A DNA stretch of 64,000 nucleotides from Turritopsis dohrnii (lineage: Eukaryota > Cnidaria > Hydrozoa > Anthoathecata > Oceaniidae). The number at the start of each line of letters is the position of its first letter. Positions within the stretch are counted from its first letter, which is position 1. The position numbers and the translations under genes are program-made. The notes below the pieces were generated by a model. That model made no database searches, was not told the DNA's origin, and saw only the letters and a list, made by a program, of their open reading frames with translations. Shown here in pieces: positions 45,093-58,169 of this stretch. The stretch covers positions 682,001-746,000 of the forward strand of contig BQMF02000010.1 in the NCBI GenBank assembly GCA_027922465.2. Reading direction: 5' to 3'.

Positions 45093-46990
45093 ATCAAAAC
45101 TGCTAACGAGCTTCCTTAAGGGATTTTCTAAAAATCTTGTTTGTGTTCAAGGTTAAGCAACTCTTTGCCTTTGCTGTATATTTGTAACCGATTTGACTTC
45201 AATCTATCGTCATCCTCCTTATACTTTTTGTTCGGATTACTTTAAGCCTTCATTTCTGCTTTAAATCGGCTTGTTAATCTATAGTTCATCGTGTTCAGTT
45301 GAAACTAAATGAGAACTGCTTACAAAGCTTTTATTAACTTCGCTTGCATTGGAGAAACTTTCACTGCTGCCAGCGCAGTCTCCGTCCATATGTACATTTA
45401 AAGAGATGAACATACGTTTTCAAAACTGTAATTACGGATACTTGTGGAGAATAACCTAAACTACCTTATCAGACAAAATTTTAGTCGGACAAAATCTCAA
45501 ATATAATATTTGAAGATTAGTTAGGCTAATTTCTTACGTCTTCGTCTTTACGATCCTAGTCAATAATAAGAATAAGAAGACATCAGATTCGCAAGGTCCT
45601 TCTAATTCACAAAGGAAAAAAGAAAAGCACAAAAAACATTTGTTTTTCAAAATTGTTCTGGTAATAACTAATCCATTATCTGAGCAAAACTTGCCTAGGC
45701 CACTAGCCTCTCCCTCCGGTGCTAATAAAAAATCTCGTGAATCCCGATTTCGTGATGTTACGTATTGGAGCTTAGAGCGTCTTTACCTAGGCTGAGGAAA
45801 ATTTGCTATTATTATTATTATTTGTGGTTATCTAATAACCACCCGGGCACTTATTATTTTTGAATTTTGGTGGGGCGCTTATTAGAAGGGGCGCTTAAAA
45901 GAGAGCGGCGCTTATTTAAGGTGTTTACCGTATTTAGATCGATTTTGGATAAAGCCATTTTATTCTCAAAGAAGTAAAGTTTTATTTTAGCCAAAGTTGC
46001 GTTTTGACCTTACTTCTCCTTAAAGCTTACTTCCCGTGAAAAAATAATTTATGTTAGAATAACGTATATTTATGTATAATTTAGGAATATGAAATTTATT
46101 TTGCAAAATGTTCTTCATATATCTGTTATCTGTAATTTAAAAGTCTAGAAATTGAGCCAACATGAAGCTTCATTAGGCCGCCATATTGATTTCCCGTTCA
46201 AAATCAAAATTCATAATGGCCAGCAGTTTGACGTCATGAGGTTGCTCATCGCACATGAAAACATTGAGAAATGAAAGTAAACACAGCAGAAAAATGTTTC
46301 TCAGAGATCTAAGATCGGTATATTATGTTACTTTATGCTTAAACTACCCCCGCCGATAATTTTGTTTGCAGCAAACAATGCGTACAAATAAAACAAATAT
46401 TAAAAGAAAGTGAAAATAAAATTACTTGAAGCAGAACTGATAACAAAACTAATAACAACGAAGCTAATAACAACTATAAAGTAAACAATGAAAAAGTGTA
46501 AGTTTTCAATTCAAGCCTCTTACAAATTAAAAGATAAATCGACTACTGATTTAAATTCTTTGGGAAAGTTTTCACAAGGAATCTACGATGACTCGATGTG
46601 GAGAAGCGCACATAAATATTCTCCAAGCTGTTGAGGGAGAATTGAGGAAGAGTTGCAAAATCTGCGTCTGCATAGATATATGTTTAGTTGAAAATTTGTA
46701 AGGATTTTATTACTCCTTAAAGGCTTCTGGAAGCTTAAAGAAATAATGCCTTTATGTTACATTTCTGTTCTGAAGATATTTGAGAAAAAATTCAAAGTAA
46801 ATGCTCAATATAAAATAGAATTGTGCACAGAGTGTTCAGGTGGCTTGGTTTGCGGAGACCTCGCTTTTTCTAACGAAACCTCATAAGAATTAACTTGTGT
46901 TCAAATATGAGAAATTGTCAGCCTGATTTGTGGAGTCGTCATTCTGTGACCGACAAAAACGGAAATGACATCCCCTTGAGTATATAAATA
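45093..46990. other. No gene recognised
   Basis: AT-rich sequence. A GGGGCGCTTATTAGA-type repeat fragment lies at about 45838-45935, and CTACCTTATCAGACAAAATTTTAGTCGG near 45.47 kb resembles the end of the 5.9-kb element. Confidence 0.35.
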
Positions 46991-46994
46991 CTAA

Positions 46995-47270
46995 GGTAAG
47001 TAAGTAAGTAACCGAGAGTTTTTAGTCCTTGGGCTTCCAACCATAGCGGTTGGTTCTTCCGCCCACCGACTTGAAACTATTAGTTGACTTACCGCCGGAG
47101 ATACCTATAGCATTGCTCTAACTTGCCCGAAGGCCAGTGTGCAATCAGTCGATGGCTACTAATGGGCTGACACGCTGCTTTTAAAGCGCATCGGAGTGAT
47201 GTATTGAGATACGACATGACTGGGTGTCACAGCAGTCGCACTCATAATCACTACACCATCGCTGCACTAA
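46995..47270 (-). repeat. tRNA-derived SINE with TTAC tail
   Basis: Read on the minus strand, a tRNA-like head (GCAGCGATGGTGTAGTGATT) starts near 47266. It is followed by the CATGTCGTATCTCAATAC block shared with the 3.7-kb SINE, a body of about 150 bp, and a (TTAC)n tail at 46994-47012. The B box is partly lost in this copy. Confidence 0.65.
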
Positions 47271-47963
47271 ATAATGGTTAGCAGGGTTGATGTCAAAATT
47301 TGTCAAATGTTTTTCAATCATGCACAAGAATCTTTCAAAATTTCATCAAAATTCTCACATAATGTACAGTTTTTCAACGTTTCAATGAACTATTAATACG
47401 CTTTCACGGGGGATTCTTTCTCCAAACATTTATCGCGAGCAACCTTCTGACGTCACAATCGGATTTCATCCGATTGAGTTTGTAAATAAAAATGGCGTCC
47501 TCAACGAACATCATGAGGTGAATACACGAGTTAACTTTGTCGATTTTTTTCATAAACAGTGCAATTTATCAAAAAAAACTTTTAAATTGTTATATAGTTA
47601 CACATTCTGAATGGTTTGAACATAACTTTTTTTTTTCACGGGAGGTAAGCTTTAAATCTAATAGGCCCACATAGAAATGGAATTTTTAGTTACTCAAGAA
47701 AACTGCAAATACTTTGATGCGTGAAATGTGATATTTGTTTTTCTTATTACTAAAACTTAACAGTACAAATCTTATTACTAGCAAGTAGTTCTCACTATGA
47801 TGAATGCCCCAGCAATAGTCTGAGAATAAGCAGACCCATGGTGGGACAAGTTTTACAATACAACGAATAGTTTATTGAGTAGTGTAACCATGTGACATAG
47901 TGTAACAGTGGTGGTATTTCAAAACTATCTTGGAATATGTGAACCAAATAGGTCTAAATTTAA

Positions 47964-48921
47964 TCATTCGATGGCTTATATAGACAGATTGATAGCTTGG
48001 CCATGGGGAGCCCACCCGCACCCATGTTTACTAACGGTTGGAGGTGCACGTTTGAGCCGGCATTAAGAGGAAATGCAGGGTTGTACAGTCGACATATGGA
48101 TGATGTATTGAGAAATATCAAAAAAGATTTAATAGAGGAAACGTTATCCAGCATCAACGCGTTACATCCATCGTTAAAGTTCACTGTAGAACGAGAAACA
48201 AATGGAACAATTTCTTTCTTCGACATAAAAGTACGTCATCATGGTAACAAATCAACCTGTACCTGGCATACAAAATCCACGGATACAGATTTGATCATGA
48301 ACTATCACGCCCTGGCACCTATGGCATGTAAAAGATCCGCAGACTCAGGAATGGTTACTGAAATTTTAGAGCGCGCAGTTCCTACCAAACGTTCCACGAG
48401 ACTATACAGTAGGGTAAACAGATTTTGGAGAAAAACCAGTATCCTAAATCTTTCGTGGATAGTATCATTAAAGACACCTCAACAAGCTCTTTCAGGAAAC
48501 CTCAAATCAGGATAAAGAAGAGGAGAAAGACTGTGAAATATTTTGTGTTCAATATAGAGGTAAAATTTTGAAAGAATTCAAAAAGTCTCTCCTAAAGTTA
48601 AGTGCACCGTGTTGTATTGTATTTACAACGAAAAAACTGAAAGAATCATTACCATCTTTAAAGCTAGTCGTGCAAAAGTCTTTGAAAAGTGGTGTAGCTT
48701 ATAAAATTACTTGTCCGCGATGCAACTCGTGCTATGTCGGCAAGACGCGCCGGCATCTTTTTACCCGGAGCAAAGAACACGGCAGACCAAAAGCACAGGT
48801 CATGATTCATATGAGAGCTTGTCAACGTACTTTAACAATGAATGGCGTAACCATTCTCACTTCAAACTCAAAATCGACGAACCATCTAATGACCCTAGAA
48901 GCTTTATTTAATAATTCCTAG
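47964..48921 (+). pseudogene. Penelope-like element relic (RT end plus GIY-YIG)
   Basis: The 5'-truncated frame begins SFDGLYRQIDSLAMGSPPAP, the RT motif with MGSP. It continues with YSRHMDDVL (the catalytic DD pair), LKFTVERE...ISFFDIKV (RT motif after the DD) and STDTDLIMNY. Frame breaks lie near 48425 and 48480-48515. The second part (48513-48921) ends with GVAYKITCPRCNSCYVGKTR followed by LFTRSKEH, a GIY-YIG endonuclease with G-x-x-Y and Y-x-G-x-T-x-R motifs. RT plus GIY-YIG is the Penelope-like plan. The last residues resemble the solo tail at 35.34 kb. Not functional. Confidence 0.75.
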
Positions 48922-49209
48922 CAAGTAATATCAGAAAGTATTTGCTACAAACGAAAGAAATGAGTGAACTGCAACCATGCCCAGTAAACATTATGACGTC
49001 AGGATAATGTCATTTGACGGTCGTCTGGTGGTCAGAAATGCAACATAATTGTGACATCGGTCGATGAGACGTTGTTTCGACGTTTTTATGACATAAAAGG
49101 ACCATGATATTATATAATTTCTTGTTCGGAAGGTAATTTTGAATGCTATTTTGAATTTAAATTTTGCTTTCGTTTTAAGTCTAGAAAAAATGCATTGGTT
49201 TTAATGGTA

Positions 49210-49435
49210 AACAAGAGCCAGATGGCGCAAAACGGTAGCAGCAATTGTATTTAAAGTTATGAAAAGTTACTACAAAGTTCTTTGAGGCTTGTGTTTTTTT
49301 ATATCTCACTGGTGGAAAACAGGCATAAACAATAAATATGTTATAATAATAAGTTAGTGTAAAAAGGGTCTAATCATAAGCCACCAGAAATTAATTTATT
49401 AAAGACAAAAGAATTATTCATGCGTGAGCTGTATA
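49210..49435 (-). mobile_element. Element E, inverted copy of the right part of D
   Basis: ACAAGAGCCAGATGGCGCAA, GGTGGAAAACAGGCATAAAC and GACAAAAGAATTATTCATGC are complements of words at 44.85-45.09 kb in the same reversed order. Confidence 0.65.
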
Positions 49436-49480
49436 TTTTTTTATAAGAAAATTTTTTGTAAGACCATGTGTAGAAAAACA

Positions 49481-51047
49481 AGATTCGCAAAAATGCGACT
49501 ATATATTTCCCCTAAGTTGCAAAAATCGTGTGTACACTGATAACCATAAGAAAAATGGTACAGCTACAATGGTAAAGCTACCATCAACTTGATACTCATA
49601 TAAAAATGCTGTCCATACTGATCAGGGTGGAATTGAACTTAATACCACAAAAAAGCTTATTTTAAACTTTATGAAAAGAGCATCAAATGATAAGGTTTCT
49701 CTCACAATTTTTGCCAATGTGTTAAAATGTGACTGAGAAGTTACTATGGACATCATAATTAACATAATGATCTTTATTCCTGCGGAAGACAAGTTTTCTA
49801 TCCTTTACACACACAGGAAAAATACAATCAACTTTGTATAAAGGTTTACAAAAGAAGAAGAGAAAATTGTCAAACTTTGGAGTAGACATAAAAGCAAATA
49901 TATAACTATAAATGGAAATCAAAAACCAATCTTTACTAAAACATATTATAAGTAGCATTTCAAATTAGGAACGAAAAGAGTTATTTTCAAAAAAGAGAAG
50001 GCTTTAGAATGACAATTTGTCAAATTAAATTCAAGTATTCAGAATAAACATCTCTGATTCGAAAAAACATGTTCCCACACATTATTAATTTGATAAAAAT
50101 GACCTTCGTAAATCTCAAATGAAAGCAAAATATTTTGGTAGTGAAAATAAACATCCATAACCAAATCACTATATAGCTGGAATGTGTTTTAATTTACATT
50201 CGTTGTTTGTAATGAAAATTGTCAGATATATTAACTTTTGCGAGACAGTATCAAAACAGCATACATGATCATGGAATTCATATGTTATTGTATCAAACGA
50301 CTATCCAGGGAAGCACATTCAACCAGATTATTTCATGCTTGTTTACGTGTCTTAATCCTTTTAATTAAAATATATACGTTTGGTTTCTGAACATCTTTTT
50401 GCATATACCATATATCACGTTTTTATTTGCAGTTTTTGTTATGTACTCTTTGAAATAAATACCTCTTTGTTATCCACATTAAAAGGGTTTCCTTCATATG
50501 GCTGTACATGTGTTTTCAGTTGGACTAGCTACATTTTGTTATCAGGATACAAAATAAAAATAAATCTTCAGCCTGGCTTTTAATAATGAACTTTCAACTT
50601 TGCACTGAAATCACAGATTCAATGCTCTACTATTCCAAACATGTAATCACCATTCATCATAACGTTGTTATCAATAACAAAAACAAAACGTCTGTGACAT
50701 TGATATCGCTTTTTCTGTTTATCTTGTGTTCATTCAAAATTTCTTATTCAAAAGTTTTTACAAAACACTAAGGAAAACACTGAACTAAAACGACTTAACA
50801 CCATCATTTAAAGCTTTATCTCTTAAATCATCCGAATCATAGCTAGCATACAAAGCAAAACTCTTCCACTGTCCAACTGCACTGACTGAAAAGAAATGGC
50901 GCACTACTTCACTGAAGACTAGCCTCTATTCTTATCTACCTTCGCTAGGCCAAATTGCAATACTGAACTGCGGCTGTAAAAGTGAACGAGGAGGAGGAGA
51001 ATGAAATGCCGGTTTTAACATATATTTCGCCCTTGGGGAAATATATA
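49481..51047 (-). mobile_element. Element B, inverted relative to element A
   Basis: Begins AGATTCGCAAAAATGCGACT then ATATATTTCCCC; ends with the complement of A's start (CCGGTTTTAACATATATTTC then GGGGAAATATATA). Internal blocks (GCCTGGCTTTTAATAATGAA, AGACTAGCCTCTATTCTTAT) match A and C. Short ORFs inside lack domains. Confidence 0.65.
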
Positions 51048-51051
51048 AAAA

Positions 51052-53603
51052 CTAGCCGCCAAGGCGGCGTCGCTCGCCGCCGATGTTCACATGCTCTGTA
51101 TCACTGTATCAATAAACGTCAAAATTCCTTATAAACGGCTCGTACAACTTGTGTTCAACCAGAAGCATATTCGAAGTCACAACCTCTGATAAAACCAATC
51201 TTTTATCAGTGTAACAATACACTCAAAATGTAGAGAGAGAAAACTTCAACTTTTTATTAGCTTTTGTTTTAAAAAAGTTACCCGCTCTAACATGGATGCT
51301 ATCAAACGTAAGGAAGAAATAGTTTCTCTTCTTAAAAACATCACGACGGAGGAGAGAAAAAAGGCACGTGCTAATTGAATAAATAGAATAAAAAACGTTC
51401 GATCAGAACGCTTAACAATTAAAAGAAAAAAAAAAAACACATTTTGTTTTGATATAATACTCTTTTTTTACCTATCGGTTTTTAAACATTTTGATTGCTC
51501 AAAAAAAAGTTCACCCGTCTCAGACAGTCAGGCAAGAGATAGTGGCAAATCGCACATGCTGCCACGTTCTGCCACTGCTGCTTTTTGTCCAAAATGTTTA
51601 ATCAGTTAGTTTATTTGTATTTAGTTGATGTACTGTTTTCAAAGCCAAGTCAACGTGGAATATAAAACTAACAATAATGATAAAAACAAAACGTTATTCC
51701 TATTAGTTCATCAGCCAAAAAAAGTCACGTTCGATTGGGGTTGCAATGTATTTGCTTCGTACTCACGTCGCACACAAAAAAAGAAATAATTTCGCTCACA
51801 ACTCAATCTACCATTTTGCGTGACAGACAAACAAACAGACAGACAGAGAATCGGCTATTAATATATAGACTAGCCGCCAAGGCGGCGTCGCTCGCCGCCC
51901 ATGTCAATCTGCTCTGTATCACTGTATCAATAAACGTCAAATTTCCTTATAAACGGCTCGTACAACTTGTGTTCAACCAGAAGCGGATTCGAAGTCACAA
52001 CCTCTGGTAAAACCAATCTTTTAGCAGTGTAACAATACACTCAAAACGTATAAAAACTTCAATTTTTTATTAACTTTTGTTTTAAAAAAGTTACGCGCTC
52101 TAACATGGGTGCTATCAAACGTAAGGGGGAAATGGTATCTCTTCTTAAAAAGATCACACGGGAGGAGAGAAAAAAAGGCACGTGCTAAATGAATAAAGTG
52201 AATAAAAAAACGTTCGATCGGATTAAAATAGATTAAAAGAAATCGATTAAAACAAATTAAGACAACTATTATGACAAAAGCAAAAAAAAAAAATATATTT
52301 TGTTTTATGATACTCTTTTTTTACCTATAGGTTTTTAAACATTTTTATTGCTCGAAAAAAAAGTTCACCCGTCTCAGACAGTCAGGCAAGGATACGTTAA
52401 GATACACTGGCAAACCGAACATGCTACCACGTTCTGCCATGGCTGCTTTTTGTCCAAAATGTTTAATCAGTTAGTTTCTTAGTTGATGTACTGTTTTCAA
52501 AGCCAAGTCAACGTGGAACATAAAACTGACAATAATAATAAAAACAAAACGTTATTCCTATTAGTTCATCAGCCAAAAAAAGTCACATTCGATTGGGTTT
52601 GCAATGTATTTGCTTCGAACTCACGTCGCACACAAAAAAAGACATAATTTCGCTCACAACTTAATCTACCATTTTGCGTGACAGACAAACAAACAGACAG
52701 ACAGACAGACAGACAGAGAATCGGCTATTAATATATAGACTAGCCGCCAAGGCGGCGTCGCTCGCCGCCGATGTTCACATGTTCTGTATCACTGTATCAA
52801 TAAACGTCAAATTTCCTTATAAACGGCTCGTACAACTTGTGTTCAACCAGAAGCATATTCCAAGTCACAACCTCTGATAAAACCAATCTTTTATCAGTGT
52901 AACAATACACTCAAAATGTAGAGAGAGAAAACTTCAACTTTTTATTAGCTTTTGTTTTAAAAAAGTTACCCACTCTAACATGGGTGCTATCAAACGTAAG
53001 GAAGAAATAGTTTCTCTTCTTAAAAACATCACGACGGAGGAGAGAAAAAAGGCACGTGCTAATTGAATAAATAGAATAAAAAACGTTCGATCAGAACGCT
53101 TAACAATTAAAAGAAGAAATTAATTTGTTAAAAGAAAAGCGAAAAAAAAAAACACACACATTTTGTTTTGATATAATACTCTTTTTTTACCTATCGGTTT
53201 TTAAACATTTTGATTGCTCAAAAAAAAAAGTTCACCCGTCTCAGACAGTCAGGCAAGAGATAGTGGCAAATCGCACATGCTGCCACGTTCTGCCACTGCT
53301 GCTTTTTGTCCAAAATGTTTAATCAGTTAGTTTCTTTGTATTTAGTTGATGTACTGCTTTCAAAGCCAAGTCAACGTGGAATATAAAACTAACAATAATG
53401 ATAAAAACAAAACGTTATTCCTATTAGTTCATCAGCCAAAAAAAGTCACGTTCGATTGGGGTTGCAATGTATTTGCTTCGAACTCACGTCGCACACAAAA
53501 AAAAGAAATAATTTCGCTCACAACTCAATCTACCATTTTGCGTGACAGACAAACAAACAGACAGACAGACAGACAGACAGAGAATCGGCTATTAATATAT
53601 AGA
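51052..53603 (-). mobile_element. Head-to-tail array of three Helitron-like elements
   Basis: On the minus strand, units 52740-53603, 51870-52739 and 51052-51869 (864, 870 and 818 bp) each start TCTATATATTAATAGCCG with a (GTCT)n tract and end with the hairpin GCCGCCTTGGCGGC plus CTAG. Both internal junctions read CTAG|TCTATATA with nothing between. A 5' TC, a 3' hairpin with CTAR, and no TIR or target duplication define Helitrons. A T follows the 3' end, as expected for insertion at AT; the base before the 5' end is G, not A. No Rep/helicase is encoded, so these are non-autonomous. Units are about 95% alike by eye. Confidence 0.75.
51293..51380 (+). other. Small conserved ORF in each Helitron unit
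   Basis: A 28-codon ORF (MDAIKRKEEIVSLLKNITTE, then ERKKARAN) begins with ATG near 51293. It recurs near 52980 almost unchanged and near 52106 with substitutions and a frameshifted end. It runs antisense to the Helitron. It looks like a remnant of a captured coding segment; function unknown. Confidence 0.3.
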
Positions 53604-54113
53604 CACGCGTTTCGAAAAAAAAAAATATATATGTTTTTAATTATAATTTCATGAAACCCAAAATGAAATCCAACAAATAACTGCCTAACTAGATCTTCGA
53701 AGTCTTCTTAATACACAAAACAGTGTTGTAGCTAACAAACAAGGTAATAAAAAGTTTTAAACTGATGGGCTTACTAACAAGAAAAACTACATATAACCAA
53801 ATTTTAAGTATGAATGTATTTTCAGTTAGCATAAATAGCTGAAACTTCCATTTTTACGCAGATCTGTTTGATTAATATTCATTCTTTCATGAATTATTTC
53901 ATAATAACATCAAAGAAAACGTCCTTTTAAATGTTTGGTATGTGAAACCTTTCGAAGGCTGCGTTCCTTCATTAGAATTTACATTGCGTTATTAGCAGAG
54001 TCTCGCAGACTCTAAATCGCAGACTAATTGCCATTTCGGCCGGAGTAGTAGTAGTAGGAGGAGTAGGAGTCCACGGGTGTTTTAATACGGTATTCGCTTG
54101 CGCTGCTACTGTA
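53604..54113 (-). mobile_element. Element F, inverted copy of the left part of D
   Basis: Complements of D words in order: ACGCGTTTCGAAAAA, TTTCGAAGGCTGCGTTC, ATTTCGGCCGGAGTAGTAG and GGGTGTTTTAATACGGTATT. It abuts the Helitron array at 53603, which apparently inserted into or beside it. Confidence 0.65.
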
Positions 54114-54115
54114 AC

Positions 54116-55622
54116 AAGATTCGCAAAAATGCGACTGTATATTTCCCCAAAGTTGCAAACATTTTATCAATTGTTGTGTGTACATTGATAACCATGAGAA
54201 AAATGTATCATTAAATAATTACAGGGGGGGACACAACCCCAGGGCTTATTTCACCCCTGTTCATAAGACGGGTGAAATTCACCCCGGGGCAATTTGAGCA
54301 TGATTTTGACGTCTATGCACAAAATTGCTTTCAAACCAGGTTAAAAATGTGCGCAACTCACCTTTTTATGCTGAATTTCATCCCGGTTTTTAACCTGTGT
54401 GTATTGTAACAAAAATTTACCCCGCGCTGAAGTTTTGCCCCGGGGCAGTTTTCATCCCGCCTACGTGTAACGGACCCCTTATTCTGAAATGAAGTTGTTC
54501 ACGGTCAAATGATAAGGTTTCTCTTAAAATTCTTTGCTGAGGAGTTGACTGAGAAGTTACTATGTTATAAGACCTAAATGCGACTAAATAATTCCCCTTA
54601 AGAAACTGCACATCAACAACGCCATCAATGTGTAAGACAATTTCATCATAATATAATATGTATGATCTCACAACACTATACAATCAAATTTTTATACAGG
54701 TTTTCTGTACATAAAAGAAAAGAAAATTGTTAAACCTAAACTTTTCGGGTAAAATAAGCAAATAACTATCAAAAGCAACCAAAATCCCTACTAACAATAT
54801 TACGTGTAGCATTTCAAATTAGGACAGAATAGTTATTTAAAAAAAAAGATGGGCTTAAAGTGATGGATTAATGACGATCCAGGGAAGCACACTCAACCAG
54901 ATTCTTTCAAGTTTTTATGTGTTTCTCAATCCAGTGTTTTAAAATATATATTATACGTCATTGGTTTTCTGAACTTCTTATTGTATATGCGACATCACAT
55001 TTTTACTTGCTGAACAAACTGGTTTAACTGGTTGTTTTCCACATGAAAAGGGTCCTTTATATGGCTGAGGTGTACGTCATGCTTTCCAGTCCAGTTCAGT
55101 TGGGCTAACATTATTATATTATCAGGATGTAAAATAAAAATAAATCTTCAGCCTGGCTATTAATAATGAATTTTCACCTTTACACTGAAACCACTTCAAT
55201 GGCTTCAATGGTTTGCTTTTCGAAGCAAATTAATTACCAATTATCATAACACATTATCAACTCAAATCAAAAGCAAAACATCATTGATATATCGATTTTT
55301 TCTGGTTTTTACACGTTCATTCAAATGTTTTTACAAAGCTTTTTAAGACAACACTGAGCTAAAACAATTCATTTCCATCATTTAACGTTTTATCTATTGA
55401 ATCATTTCAAAAGCTAGCAGAAAAAAGTAAAAATCTTCCACTGCCCATCTGCACTGACTGAAAAAAAATGGTGTGCTGTAGACTAGCCTCTATTCTTATC
55501 TACTTTGGCTAGGCGAAAATTCAATACTGAACCGCGACTATAAAAGTGAACGGAGAAGAAGAAGGAGGAGAAGAAGGAAACTGCCGGTTTTAACATATAT
55601 TTCACCTACGGGGAAATATATA
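54116..55622 (-). mobile_element. Element C, same family as A and B
   Basis: Begins AAGATTCGCAAAAATGCGAC then TGTATATTTCCCC and ends GGGGAAATATATA. It is about as long as B with similar internal blocks. A GGGG/CCCC-rich insert at 54220-54480 interrupts it. Confidence 0.65.
54220..54480. mobile_element. CCCCGGGGC-rich MITE-like insert
   Basis: GC-rich ends (GGGGGGACACAACCCCAGG and CGTGTAACGGACCCC) with internal TTCACCCCGGGGCAATTT and TGCCCCGGGGCAGTTTTC. These look like imperfect inverted repeats. The base composition contrasts with the AT-rich surroundings. Confidence 0.45.
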
Positions 55623-55916
55623 ACAAGACGACCGGATGGTCGAAAGATTTCGCTTATGTTTTTCTAAGAATAGCGACCTATAAATAACACCCATTCTAAA
55701 TACATACTTGAGGGTTCATTGGTTTGCAGAGTGGAATTCATAATAGACCCGACTCCATAGTGATACGTGTTTTCGTATTTCCGCGTAGCCTCCCTGTTGC
55801 ACTACTGATACATTTTTTTAAAAAAGATCTGCTATTGTAAGCATAGAAATAAAAAAAGTTTTATTGTGTAAACCTAACTTTATTAATAAACACATCACAA
55901 ATTGAAACAAAAGAAA

Positions 55917-56165
55917 CCCAGCCGGCACAAGACGTCTTTTAGACGTCTAAATCAAATCTAAGTTACGTCTTTAGAAAGACGTCTATCTAAAACGTCTTTT
56001 AGACGTCTTTAAGATATCTTGAAAAATCTAAGACGTCTAAAAGACGTCTAAAAAGCGTCTTTAAAAGTACGTATTTTATTAGCACTTCCAAGACGTCTTT
56101 TAAACGTCTTTAAAAAGACATCTTTCTCAAGACATATTAAAGACGTCTTTAATATGTCTTTTTTT
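55917..56165 (+). mobile_element. Partial GACGTC-rich element
   Basis: Starts CCCAGCCGGCACAAGACGTC, nearly the end sequence of the 41.56-kb element, followed by about 20 AGACGTCTTT-type words. The opposite end is missing. Confidence 0.7.
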
Positions 56166-56169
56166 GTTC

Positions 56170-58165
56170 TTCCCGCTTTATTCGATTTTCGAATGTTAGA
56201 TATTCGATTTCATGACTGAGTGAAACAAAATCTTTATGTTGTTATCTTCAGTCAAACTAGGAGGACAAATGAATTAATGTTAGTGTGAAAGGTTTCATAT
56301 GATCATATTTGATGTTTAAATGCTGGTTGATTTTCGATATCATGATATGCTGCAACCTATATACCACCGCTTGATTATCGTATCTGAACCAAAATAATTC
56401 TTAAGCAGTTTCAAAGTTGTTCCTTCGAAAAGTTCTTGTTCGTGCTGTTTACAAAAATATGTAAGTATATAAATCTTTTAATCTGAAATTTCGTAAACTA
56501 CTTGGTTGTTGTGCTAGGGTAATAACATGTATATTCAGCTATTTAGTTGCTTTGATTTTAAAATTTTGCTAGAGTGGTCAAAAAGCTGTAGTAGTTTTAA
56601 TGTCAAATGATGGGTGTGTATTCTTTATGTTTACAGATTTACATACTTGATCATTTGGATTCAAACTTCTGATTTAGATTTTTGTAAGTTTTTTTTATTC
56701 TCTTTCGATGTTTTTGTTATGGATGTTAGAGATAAAAAGTCTCTTGCAAAACGTGTAAATGTATTTGTTTAGTAAATGGTATACAGAATTTTATACAGAA
56801 ACCTTCCCTACATTATTTTTGTATTTCTTTATTTCATTTCAGGATGATGAGATATGGCAGAAATAATAACAGATACGATTTCAAATGCAAGTGAACGAAA
56901 TACCAGGGGCGGATCCAAGGGTGGTCAGATTGGTCGACCGACCTGGTAAAATCAAATCAAATCAAAAATTTTAAACGAGCGCAATTTAGTTCTTAGCTGT
57001 TGCACGCACGCGCCGTGCCGATCAAATCTTCACGGGAATTAGCCTTGAGAAGTGATACGTCATGAAACACAGTCCATACTTTTGATCACTCATTTTTCGA
57101 TAGTCTCAGATCAATAAACGATTTTTCCGGCTGAATTAAACTTTGGAAATCGTACATAAGCGAGTAGGCTAAGGACCATGTTGCCCACTTTGAGTTTTCG
57201 AAGCCACTGCATTTTAACGCATTTCATTGGATTAAAATCTTGCGAACAATAGATTGCTAAACAATTGACCTATCAAGCCTCGGTTAAAATTTCACTTGTA
57301 GTTTTGGATAAGTGACTTTTGACCGTGTGTTTTTGGACCGATTGGTGCTTTGTCTTCCAGACTATAGTTTTTGCAAATAGGTCAAGCTTATCGCCCTCCC
57401 TCATGCAGTGAATTCTTAATCGAAGTAGGTTTGGAAGGTGAAAGCTGCGTTTGATAGCAATGATTGTTATATATAAGCGATTCACGAAGATTTGATAACA
57501 AAGTTGTCAGCACAGATGAGTCACAATGTTTTGATTATGTAGGATTGTGGAAATCTGGCGAACTTTGCCAGTTTAAACAAGTCTTTTTTTGATGTACAAT
57601 GTGCATCGAAATTTTTACCAGTTGAGCAGAGGTTGATGGCTAAGGTAAAGGATTTGTTTAATTTGAATAGAATAATTTGATTTTGTGTATGATGTATTTG
57701 ATTTTTTTTATCTGTTTTGATAAAGGAATTTGTGGTTTCTTTTCATTTCTAAAATTAAAGATGGCTGGTTGTTTATTATTTCAGTTTGGATACAACAGGA
57801 TGTAAATTGACTTTTCAGATGCTCTTGTTGGTGACAATTTATTTGATGATGTGAGAATTTTATTGTGCTTGGAGTTACTTCTTAATTCATCACACTATGC
57901 GTTACATATCCTGTTTCGAGTAAACTTTTTCTGAAAAGCAACAACATCAAAGAGGTGAGATTCTTTTAGAAGTTTTCGAACCGTTGTTCTTGACTGTTCT
58001 TTATCTGTTAACGATCATAACTATCCTTTTCATGAATGTATATATGTAAAGTTGTTGCATGTAGAAAGCTGTTTATTAGGCATGTTATATTCATATTGGG
58101 TTGGTTTAATGTTGTTAGATTGGAGACTTTCTTCAATATATTAACTGAAATAATACAGGGTGTTG
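56170..58165. other. No supported gene
   Basis: A possible exon start (TTTCATTTCAG at 56833-56843, then an ATG at 56854 opening MAEIITDTISNASERNT) is cut by CAGGGGCGGATCC at 56906, a common transposon-end phrase. Otherwise nothing recognisable. Confidence 0.3.
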
Positions 58166-58169
58166 TACC

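Noticed and set aside
51735..53654. ORFs containing DRQTNRQT repeats
   Set aside because: They read through the (CAGA)n tract and Helitron termini; the repetition explains the open frame.
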